Assembly (NCBI RefSeq): GCF_015776785.2
Contig: NZ_LFMD02000007.1
Location: 1,083,635 to 1,147,634, forward strand
Source: Kitasatospora sp. SUK 42
Lineage (GTDB): Bacteria; Actinomycetota; Actinomycetes; Streptomycetales; Streptomycetaceae
Reading direction: 5' to 3'
DNA: 64,000 nucleotides
Shown in pieces: positions 1 through 6,664 of the stretch. Made by a program: the position numbers and the translations under genes. The first letter of the stretch is position 1. The number at the start of each line of letters is the position of its first letter. The notes under the pieces were generated by a model, which was not told where the DNA came from, made no database searches, and saw only the letters and a program-made list of their open reading frames with translations.

Positions 1-1
1 C

Positions 2-538
2 GAGCGCGAGGGCCTCCGCCACCTCGCCACCTTCGACATGCGGGCCGTGCTCGGCGACCTGCCGTACGACGAGAAGCGGGCCCATGTGCACCGGCGGTAC
101 GCGCCCGGCATCGAGGAGCTGCGCGAGCAGGTGCTGGCCGAGGAGGAGACCCTGCGGCTCTACCGCGGCATCACCCGCTTCCTCACCGAGGACACCGTGG
201 GCTTCACCGGCACCCGCTCGGCCCTCCAGCGCGAGTGCCGCCGCCGCGCGTACGGGGTGATCCAGCGCAGTCGCGCCTGGGGCGAGTTGATCGCCGAGCA
301 CCACCCGCGCGCGTTCCGGCTCTCCATCCACCCGCAGCCGGCGGGCGCCCCGAAGTTCGGCATCCGGCTGCTGGAGGCCGCCGACGCGTGGATGACGCCC
401 TGGCACTCGGCAGTGCTCCACCGACCGGACGGCACGTGGGAGTTGCTGCGCAACGAGGAGGCCGCCCGGCTCGGCCGCCCGGTGCTGCGCGACAGCCGGC
501 CGAGCCACTACGAGAGCTCGGCCCCGTCCGACCGGTGA
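2..538 (+). CDS. Isocyanide synthase, DIT1/PvcA family (3' part only)
   Basis: The gene begins left of the window; the reading frame is open from base 2 and 178 codons are visible. The C-terminal signatures of the PvcA/Dit1 family are clear: RLSIHPQ, KFGIRLL, TPWHSAV, DG-W-LL and RPSHY in the usual order. These enzymes turn the amino group of an L-amino acid (Tyr or Trp in known cases) into an isonitrile using ribulose-5-phosphate, in the cytoplasm. Substrate and partners, such as a Fe(II)/2-oxoglutarate oxygenase, cannot be judged because the upstream side is cut off. A hairpin about 25 bp after the stop may end the transcript. Family call is confident; product unknown. Confidence 0.85.
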   Translation, partial: EREGLRHLATFDMRAVLGDLPYDEKRAHVHRRYAPGIEELREQVLAEEETLRLYRGITRFLTEDTVGFTGTRSALQRECRRRAYGVIQRSRAWGELIAEHHPRAFRLSIHPQPAGAPKFGIRLLEAADAWMTPWHSAVLHRPDGTWELLRNEEAARLGRPVLRDSRPSHYESSAPSDR

Positions 539-940
539 CCACCCGGCCGGTTCGCGGCACCGGAGGCCCGGGGGCCTCGGGGAAATTCCGAATTTCCGCC
601 CCGTAGGCGGCGTTCATTCGTGCCCTCCTTTGCCTCCCGGAGCGCACACTCCCCCCATTTAACAGAACGCGTTCACGGGCGGACGGACAGTGACCTGTCG
701 CGCGGATCCCACCGGCTTGTGCTGTCCTTGAGGAAGCGGTCATCCGTGATGACTCAGGCATGGGCCCGCAAGGTGGCGCGGAAATGGACCGACCACCGTT
801 CAACGCGGTTTTTCCCCTCTGTCGAGTCCGGTGGAATCACCGCTAGCCTTCACCAGGAAATGGATCGCTGCCCCCGTCCGGCCATGTTGGCGCGAGGACG
901 TAATTCCGAGGGGTCATGCGCACAGCCGAAGGGAGTAAAG
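539..940. other. Intergenic region upstream of the aegerolysin-like gene
   Basis: About 400 bp without a convincing gene. An open frame continues upstream of the aegerolysin start to about position 620, but it has no signal peptide at its end and poor coding character. The left part holds two small inverted repeats (563-578 and 581-597). The rest should contain the promoter of the downstream gene, but no strong -35/-10 pair was seen. Confidence 0.5.
561..580 (+). terminator. Possible terminator hairpin after the isocyanide synthase gene
   Basis: GAGGCC and GGCCTC pair around a CGGG loop, about 25 bp after the stop codon. There is no T-tract, which is common in streptomycetes. A second short inverted repeat, GGAAATT-CCG-AATTTCC, follows at 581-597. 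Confidence 0.35.
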
Positions 941-1408
941 ATGAAGCGAGGAATAGTAGGCCTGGCACTCTCCGGGCTCCTGGCCGTCACCGCGCTGGGA
1001 GGAACGGCACATGCCGCCGAAAGCAAGAGTGCGGCACGCAGCGTGAGCGTGTACCTCACCAACGACACGGACTGCGACTGGACCTTGACCAGCCAAAGCA
1101 TTCCGCACGGCGAGTGGACGGTCCATCCTCCGAGCAAAATCCTGAAGAACACCAAGAACAACCACATGCGCACCGAATCCAACGGAATCGCGACCGGGAC
1201 CGAGGCCCGGGTCACGTACAGGACGTACAACTGCAAGACGAAATCGGCCGATGACAAGCAGATCGCCTTCCACTGGGACAACCCGTATTCCGGGACCAAC
1301 AGCTACGATTTCATCGGCACGAACCGGGCCTTCGGGACGAACTATTCAGGGGGTAGCGGTGACGTCGCCACGGTCTACCCCAAGGTCTGGATCCAACCGA
1401 CGCACTAG
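941..1408 (+). CDS. Secreted aegerolysin / ET79-like beta-sandwich protein
   Basis: 155 aa. The ATG at 941 follows a GAAGGGAG ribosome-binding site and opens a Sec signal peptide (MKRGIVGLALSGLLAVTALG, cleavage near AHA-AE), so the protein is exported. The mature part is one small beta domain with features I associate with the aegerolysin/crystal-protein ET79 family: TNDTDCDWTL, HGEW near PP, ESNGIATGTEARVTY, FHWDNPYSGTNSYD and YSGGSGD. Family members bind membrane lipids and some act in pore-forming pairs with MACPF proteins. No partner gene is visible here, so it may act alone or have a structural role. Two cysteines in the mature part could form a disulfide. It is convergent with the ABC transporter operon. 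Confidence 0.7.
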   Translation: MKRGIVGLALSGLLAVTALGGTAHAAESKSAARSVSVYLTNDTDCDWTLTSQSIPHGEWTVHPPSKILKNTKNNHMRTESNGIATGTEARVTYRTYNCKTKSADDKQIAFHWDNPYSGTNSYDFIGTNRAFGTNYSGGSGDVATVYPKVWIQPTH

Positions 1409-1409
1409 T

Positions 1410-1461
1410 GCCGCATCGGCCGGCTTTCGCTCCTCACCACTGACGGCCGGCCCGATACGGC
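1410..1461. terminator. Bidirectional terminator candidate
   Basis: An imperfect inverted repeat (1410-1423 against 1447-1461, one bulge and one mismatch) fills the 54 bp between two convergent genes. Its position is the main argument. Confidence 0.45.
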
Positions 1462-1462
1462 G

Positions 1463-2251
1463 CTAGGCCGGCGGGGAGTCCGCCGGGGCGCGGTGGTCGA
1501 AGGCGATCAGCGGATCGCCGGTGAGCGGGTGTTCGACCACCGCGGCCCGGACTCCGAAGACCTCGGCGAGCAGTTCGGCGGTCAGCACCTCGCGCGGCGC
1601 CCCGGAGGCCACCAGGGCGCCGCGGTGCAGTACGTGGAGCCGGTCGCAGACCGAGGCGGCGGCGTTGAGGTCGTGCAGGGCGACCAGGGTGGTGCGGCGC
1701 TGTTCCCGCAGCAGGGCGAGGAGTTCGACCTGGTGGCGGACGTCCAGGTGGTTGGTCGGCTCGTCCAGGACCAGGACGTCCGGCTGCTGGGCGAGCGCGC
1801 GGGCGAGCAGCACCCGCTGCCTTTCGCCGCCGGACAGCTGGGAGAACCGGCGCTCGGCGGCGGCGGCCATGCCGACCCGGACGAGCGCCTCGGCGGTGAT
1901 CCGGTGGTCCTCGGCGTCGTCGGCCGCGAACGCCCGCTTGTACGGGGTGCGGCCCATCGCGACCACCTCTCGGACGCTCAACTCGAAGTCCCCGCCGCGT
2001 TCCTGGGGCAGAGCGCCGATGTGCCGGGCGGACTGCGCGGGCCTCAGCCCGGCCAGGTCCCGCCCGGCCAGCACCACCCGCCCGGCGCTCGGCCGCAGGT
2101 GCCGGTAGACGGTGCGCAACAGGCTGGACTTCCCACTGCCGTTGGGGCCGACCAGCCCGGCGATCTCCCCCTCCTCGGCCATCAGGTGGACCCCGGCCAG
2201 CACCGTCCGGCCGGCCAGGGCGACACTCAAGTCCTCGACGGCGATCCTCAC
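1463..2251 (-). CDS. FecE-type ABC importer ATPase
   Basis: 262 aa, GTG start overlapping the permease stop by 4 bp (GTGA), so translation is coupled. Walker A is GPNGSGKSS (about residue 36), the signature is LSGGERQR, Walker B is VLVLDEPTNHLD and the H-loop lies in VALHDL. This is the cytoplasmic ATPase of a type II importer for iron-siderophore, cobalamin, heme or similar substrates, serving the permease and receptor directly upstream in the same operon. Actinobacterial members of this subgroup are sometimes annotated as putative F420-0 transporters; I cannot decide the substrate. Unlike the siderophore genes at 31.7-55.9 kb, no iron box precedes the operon. Confidence 0.9.
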   Translation of the reverse strand: MRIAVEDLSVALAGRTVLAGVHLMAEEGEIAGLVGPNGSGKSSLLRTVYRHLRPSAGRVVLAGRDLAGLRPAQSARHIGALPQERGGDFELSVREVVAMGRTPYKRAFAADDAEDHRITAEALVRVGMAAAAERRFSQLSGGERQRVLLARALAQQPDVLVLDEPTNHLDVRHQVELLALLREQRRTTLVALHDLNAAASVCDRLHVLHRGALVASGAPREVLTAELLAEVFGVRAAVVEHPLTGDPLIAFDHRAPADSPPA

Positions 2252-3339
2252 TTGTGCTCCAGTCGTCGGTCCAGCAGGTAGAGCAGGGTGGGGGCGCCGA
2301 GCACGGCGGTCACCACGCCGATCGGCAGTTCCTGACCGTCCAGGGCGGTGCGGGCCACGGTGTCGACCACGACCAGCAGGAGCGCCCCGGTGAGCGCGGA
2401 CAGCGGCAGCAGCCGCCGGTGGTCACCGCCGAGGAGCAGCCGGCAGACGTGGGGCACCATGAGCCCGACGAAGCCGATCGCACCGGAGACGGCCACCAGC
2501 ACCCCGGTGAGCACGCTGGTGACGACGAAGACCTCGCGGCGCAGCCGGGGGACGTCCACGCCGAGCCCAGCGGCCGTCTCGTCGCCCATCAGCATCGCGT
2601 TGAGCCCCCGGGCGCGGGCCTGGAGCAGGGCCAGTCCGAGCGCCACGGCGAGCGCTGGGAGGGCGAGTTGGGCCCAGACGGCGCCGCCGAGGCTGCCCAT
2701 CAGCCAGAACAGCACGCCCCGGGTCTGCTGTTCGTCGCGGGTCTGTAGCACGAGGTAGCTGGTGATGCCGCCGAGGAACTGGGCGATGCCGATACCGGCC
2801 AGCACCAGCCGCAGCGGGGAGAAGCCTCCGCCGCGCCGGGCCATCAGCCAGACCAGGGAGAACGCGGCGAGCGCGCCGGTGAAGGCCGCCAGGGAGACGG
2901 TGAGGCCGAGCGCACTGCCGAAGGAGAGCTGGAGGCCGAGGGTGGTGCCGAGGACGATGGTGGCGACCGCCCCGAGGGAGGCGCCGGAGGAGATGCCGAG
3001 CAGGTAGGGGTCGGCGAGCGGGTTGCGGACCAGCGCCTGTACGGCGGTGCCGACCAGGCCGAGCCCGGCGCCCACCACGGCCGCCAACAGGGCGCGGGGC
3101 ACGCGTAGTTGCCAGACGATGAGGTCCCGGGTGCCGGGTTCGGGGGCCCGCCCGGTGAGGTGGCGGGCGACCACCGACCAGACCTCGCCGGGCGGGATGT
3201 CCACCGAGCCGAGCGAGACGGCGGCGGTGAGCGCGAGCAGCAGGGCGACGGCGAGCGCGACGGCCAGCGGCCCGGCCCGCAGGGTGCGGGCCGGGCGGCT
3301 GCGGTCGCGTGCCTCGGCGGCGTGGGCGGCCGAAGTCAC
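2248..3339 (-). CDS. FecCD-family ABC permease
   Basis: 363 aa, GTG start, 3 nt after the receptor stop. The protein is strongly hydrophobic with about ten membrane segments and has the family motifs RNPLADPYLLGISSGAS, GLMVPHVCRLLLG and ELPIGVVTAVLGAP. It forms the membrane channel of a type II importer as a homodimer with the downstream ATPase. It sits in the middle of the receptor-permease-ATPase operon. Confidence 0.92.
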   Translation of the reverse strand: MTSAAHAAEARDRSRPARTLRAGPLAVALAVALLLALTAAVSLGSVDIPPGEVWSVVARHLTGRAPEPGTRDLIVWQLRVPRALLAAVVGAGLGLVGTAVQALVRNPLADPYLLGISSGASLGAVATIVLGTTLGLQLSFGSALGLTVSLAAFTGALAAFSLVWLMARRGGGFSPLRLVLAGIGIAQFLGGITSYLVLQTRDEQQTRGVLFWLMGSLGGAVWAQLALPALAVALGLALLQARARGLNAMLMGDETAAGLGVDVPRLRREVFVVTSVLTGVLVAVSGAIGFVGLMVPHVCRLLLGGDHRRLLPLSALTGALLLVVVDTVARTALDGQELPIGVVTAVLGAPTLLYLLDRRLEHK

Positions 3340-3342
3340 GGT

Positions 3343-4425
3343 CTACTGGCCGTTCTTGACGAGGTCGGGGTGGATGGTGGCGGCGATCTGCCGGACGGCG
3401 TCGGCGTTGCGCACGCCCGCGATGGTGGTCACCTCGGAGCCGAGCCGGACGAAGTGCCCCTCCTGGACGGCCTTCAGGCCCTGGGTCGCGGGGAAGCTCC
3501 GCAGGAACGCCTCGGCGTCGTCGAAGGCCTTGCGGGTGGCCTCCTCGCTGCCCCGGTTGCGCACGGCCAGCTGGATCCAGTCCGGGTTCTTCGCGACGAC
3601 GTCCTCCCAGGAGCCGGGCTTGAAGTCGGCGTCGCAGTCGGCGAACACGTTGCGGGCCCCGGCCAGGGTGATGACGGCGTTGGCGACCTGCCGCCCGCAG
3701 ACGGCGGTCGGCTGCTTCGTCCCGGCGTCGAAGTCGAAGACGAAGTAGCCGGGCCGCTGTGCCTCCGGGACGCCGGAGAGCGCGGTGCGGACCTCGCCGA
3801 TCCGCTGTTCCATCCCGGTGACGAGTTCCTCGGCGCGGGCGGCGGTGCCGGTGACGGCGCCGAGGCGGCGGAGGTCGTCCTCGACCCCGGCGAGGTCGGT
3901 GCGCGGCGCCTTGGCGGCCTTCGGGGTGCCGGCGCAGGCGGTGGACAGCAGGAACACGTGCTGGATGCCGGCCGCCGCGAGCTCCTCCTCGCTGGGCCCG
4001 GTGGCGCCGCCGCCCATCATCGGCATCGCACCGAAGGTGTCGACGTAGAGGTCGGCACCGGAGCCGAGCAGCTTCTCCTTGGGGATGGTCTTGTCGCCGA
4101 GCGCCGGCACCCTGGCGCCCTGCTCGGCCAGAGCGGCGGGCAGGGTGCCCTTGCCCGGCGGGAAGCCGGTGCCCACCACCCGGTCGCCCGCGCCGAGTTG
4201 GAGCAGCATCTCCAGGCTCGCCGCGTTGCTGGTGACGATCTTCTGCGGGGCCTTGGCGATGGTGGTCTCCCGGCCCGTGCAGTCGGCGACCTTGACGGGG
4301 TATCCGCCGGTCGGGGCCGCCTGGGCGGTGGCATCGGTGCTCCGTCCGCCCCCGCCGCCGCTTCCGCAGGCCGTGGCGAACAGGGCGACGGCGGCCGCGA
4401 TACCGCAGACAACGCGAGGGCGCAT
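3343..4425 (-). CDS. Type II importer receptor lipoprotein (Fe3+/cobalamin-type)
   Basis: 360 aa. The start at 4425 is preceded by ACCAGGAGAG and opens a lipoprotein signal (MRPRVVCG...ALFATACGS; lipobox Cys about residue 20) followed by a Gly/Ser-rich tether. An upstream in-frame start would bury the signal. The two-lobed helical-backbone receptor fold is indicated by the opening segment (PQKIVTSNAASLEMLLQLG), the mid segment after ADLYVDTFG and the conserved C-terminal NADAVRQIAATIHPDL. An insert rich in Met and Gly (AMPMMGGG) near residue 130 is unusual and could touch a metal. First gene of the importer operon; the substrate is open. Confidence 0.85.
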   Translation of the reverse strand: MRPRVVCGIAAAVALFATACGSGGGGGRSTDATAQAAPTGGYPVKVADCTGRETTIAKAPQKIVTSNAASLEMLLQLGAGDRVVGTGFPPGKGTLPAALAEQGARVPALGDKTIPKEKLLGSGADLYVDTFGAMPMMGGGATGPSEEELAAAGIQHVFLLSTACAGTPKAAKAPRTDLAGVEDDLRRLGAVTGTAARAEELVTGMEQRIGEVRTALSGVPEAQRPGYFVFDFDAGTKQPTAVCGRQVANAVITLAGARNVFADCDADFKPGSWEDVVAKNPDWIQLAVRNRGSEEATRKAFDDAEAFLRSFPATQGLKAVQEGHFVRLGSEVTTIAGVRNADAVRQIAATIHPDLVKNGQ

Positions 4426-4580
4426 GACAACTCTCCTGGTGGGTGATCGTGCTGGCGGCCCGCGCTGCGGACCCGGACCAGGTAGTCGGGCCGCGACGGC
4501 GGCGGGTTCCCGGGGATTCACGGGCATCGTGGGCCGCCGCCGTCGGCCGCCACCGGCCAGGCGGCGCGTAGGGTGGCCGG

Positions 4581-5477
4581 ATGGCCGAACCCACCGCCCC
4601 GCGCGACGACCTCGACCTGCCCGTACGGCTCGGGGCGCGGCCGCCGCGCCGGGTGGTCTCGCTGGTGCCCTCGCTGACCGAGGCGGTCGCGGTCACCGCG
4701 CCCGGCCTGCTGGTCGGCGCCACCGCCTGGTGCAGCCACCCCGCCGAACTGTCCGTCACCCGGATCGGCGGCACCAAGAACCCGGACGTACCGGGCATCC
4801 TGGCGCTCGAACCGGACCTCGTCCTCGCCAACGACGAGGAGAACCGCCGCCCCGACCTGGACGCGCTGCGGGCGGCCGGGGTGCCGGTCTGGGTCACCGA
4901 CATCCGCACCCTGGAGGACGCGTTCCGCTCGCTGGACCGGCTACTGACCGTCGCCTGCGGGCTGCCGCGCCCGGACTGGCTGGACGAGGCGGAGGCGGCC
5001 TGGCGCGACATCGGGCCGGCGAACGGGCCGAGCGCGAACGTTCCGAGCACGGACGTTCCGGGCGCGAACGGGCCCGTGACGGATGGGCTAGTGACGGACG
5101 GGCCGGTGGCGGACGGCGCGCAGGCGGTCGCGCCGGTGCGGGCGATCGTGCCGATCTGGCGCCGTCCGTGGATGGTGCTCGGCCGTGACACCTTCGCCGG
5201 GGACCTGCTGCGCCGTCTGGGCCTGCGGCTCGTCCACGCCGAGCACCCCGAGCGCTACCCGGCCATTCCGCTGCCCGAACTTCTGGCCTGCGGTGCGGAG
5301 TTGGTGGTGCTGCCGGACGAGCCGTACCGGTTCACCGCCGAGGACGGGCCGGAGGCGTTCCCGGGCGTCCCGGTCGCGCTGGTCAGTGGACGGCACCTGA
5401 CCTGGTACGGACCGTCCCTGGTGGAGGCCCCGGCAGTGCTGCGACACGCGATTGACCACCCGTTCGTCCAGGGGTAA
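4581..5477 (+). CDS. Cytosolic helical-backbone metal receptor (BtuF-like fold)
   Basis: 298 aa. It reads as a periplasmic-binding-protein domain (RRVVSLVPSLTEAV, VGATAWCSHP, RIGGTKNPDV, LEPDLVLANDEENRRPDLDAL, GVPVWVTD) but has no signal peptide or lipobox, so it should stay in the cytoplasm. Such proteins are common in actinobacteria and have no settled function. It is divergent from the importer operon with 155 bp between the start codons. Between the two lobes (about residues 147-180) it carries seven near-tandem pentapeptides of the type ANGPS/TDGPV, encoded by a 15-bp repeat. This is almost certainly a flexible linker that has expanded by slippage. Confidence 0.75.
   Translation: MAEPTAPRDDLDLPVRLGARPPRRVVSLVPSLTEAVAVTAPGLLVGATAWCSHPAELSVTRIGGTKNPDVPGILALEPDLVLANDEENRRPDLDALRAAGVPVWVTDIRTLEDAFRSLDRLLTVACGLPRPDWLDEAEAAWRDIGPANGPSANVPSTDVPGANGPVTDGLVTDGPVADGAQAVAPVRAIVPIWRRPWMVLGRDTFAGDLLRRLGLRLVHAEHPERYPAIPLPELLACGAELVVLPDEPYRFTAEDGPEAFPGVPVALVSGRHLTWYGPSLVEAPAVLRHAIDHPFVQG
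5021..5112 (+). repeat. 15-bp coding minisatellite in the metal-receptor gene
   Basis: Six full units and one partial unit based on GAACGGGCCGAGCGC, in frame, encoding (A/T)(N/D)(G/V)P(S/V/G) pentapeptides. Confidence 0.85.
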
Positions 5478-5541
5478 ACGATCACACCGTAGGATGACCG
5501 CCACTCGCCGGGCTCACCGGTGACGAGTGGGGGGACCACGG

Positions 5542-6576
5542 ATGAAGCTGAGCACGACCCGGCGGACACTGCTGCTGGTGTCAGCCGCGGCCGTCTCGAC
5601 CGCCGTCCTGGCGGGCTGCGGCACCGAACACGCCGACGGTCACCAGAACGCGGCGGCGAGCGCCACACCCGTGGCGGCGTCCGCCACCTCGGACGACCCG
5701 GCGAGCGCGAGCCCGTCCGCGAGCACCGCCCCGACGCCGAGCAGCCCGGCACCGACGAGCCCCGGCGCCTCCCCCAGCCCGAGCGCCACCGCGAGCAGGT
5801 CGGTGAGGCCCACGCCCAGCACCGCCCCGGCCGGCACACCGGCAAGCAGCGCCAAGGCGGCCCCCGGTAACGCTCCCACCACCCAGCCGCCGGTCGCCAA
5901 GCCCGTCATCGCGGCACCGGTGCCGACCGCCAAGCCCGGCGCGGTCGCCCTCCCGCCGCCGCCCGCGCCGCCGGCCCCGCACGTACCGCCGCTTCAGAGC
6001 GGCTGCCAGCCGAGCAAGCCGCAGCCCGACGAGCCCAAGGAGGCCGTCGCGGCGGCGCTCACCACGGCGGCCGGCCAGCCGCGGGTGCTCAGCCTCAGTG
6101 CCGGCGGCACCGACAAGCTCCCGCCGCTGCCGGTCAACCTGGTCAAGGCGATCGCCTGGCAGGAGAGCGGCTGGCAGTCCGGCATCCTGGCCTGCGACGG
6201 CGGTATCGGCACCATGCAGGTCATGCCGAACACCGTCAGCTGGATGAACGGCAAGTTCGGCACCACCTCCGACGCCAGGACCCTCACCGGGAACGTCCAG
6301 CTCGGCACCCAACTGCTCGACTGGCTGGTCGCCTACTACGGCGACTCCTCCTTCGGCGGCAAGTACGACCTCTCCCCCGACCCGGCCACCGGCAAGACCC
6401 CGCTGCTGGACCTGGTCATCTCCGCGTACAACGCGGGCGCGGGCAACGTGCACTACAACACCGTCACCGACCCGACCACCGGCGAGGTCGTCGGCAGCCT
6501 GGTCATCCCCAACCCGCAGTACGTGGCCAACGTGAAGGCGCTGATGTCCAGCCAGCCGTGGAACAAGGCGGGCTGA
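5542..6576 (+). CDS. Lipoprotein lytic transglycosylase (SLT domain)
   Basis: 344 aa. The ATG at 5542 starts a lipoprotein signal (MKLSTTRRTLLLVSAAAV, lipobox LAGC, Cys about residue 26). A long Ala/Ser/Pro/Thr linker (about residues 30-150) reaches across the wall. The C-terminal domain carries SLT motifs: AWQESGWQ with the presumed catalytic Glu, GIGTMQVMP and ISAYNAGAGNV. It should cleave peptidoglycan between MurNAc and GlcNAc outside the cell. A strong hairpin terminator follows, and the next gene is convergent. Confidence 0.88.
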   Translation: MKLSTTRRTLLLVSAAAVSTAVLAGCGTEHADGHQNAAASATPVAASATSDDPASASPSASTAPTPSSPAPTSPGASPSPSATASRSVRPTPSTAPAGTPASSAKAAPGNAPTTQPPVAKPVIAAPVPTAKPGAVALPPPPAPPAPHVPPLQSGCQPSKPQPDEPKEAVAAALTTAAGQPRVLSLSAGGTDKLPPLPVNLVKAIAWQESGWQSGILACDGGIGTMQVMPNTVSWMNGKFGTTSDARTLTGNVQLGTQLLDWLVAYYGDSSFGGKYDLSPDPATGKTPLLDLVISAYNAGAGNVHYNTVTDPTTGEVVGSLVIPNPQYVANVKALMSSQPWNKAG

Positions 6577-6604
6577 CGACACCCCGCCGGCCTCCGCGAA
6601 CGAC

Positions 6605-6640
6605 GCAGGGCCCGGGACGCGAGTGCGTCCCGGGCCCTGC
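6605..6640. terminator. Strong hairpin between convergent genes
   Basis: A perfect 16-bp inverted repeat (6605-6620 with 6625-6640) around a GAGT loop. It lies 28 bp after the transglycosylase stop and 24 bp from the end of the opposing gene, and could stop transcription from both sides. Confidence 0.8.
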
Positions 6641-6664
6641 GGCCTCGTGCCGGCCGGTCGGACG

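Noticed and set aside
4426..4580. Possible cobalamin riboswitch between the FecCD importer and the metal receptor
   Set aside because: No B12-box-like sequence and only 155 bp of space; no supporting structure seen.
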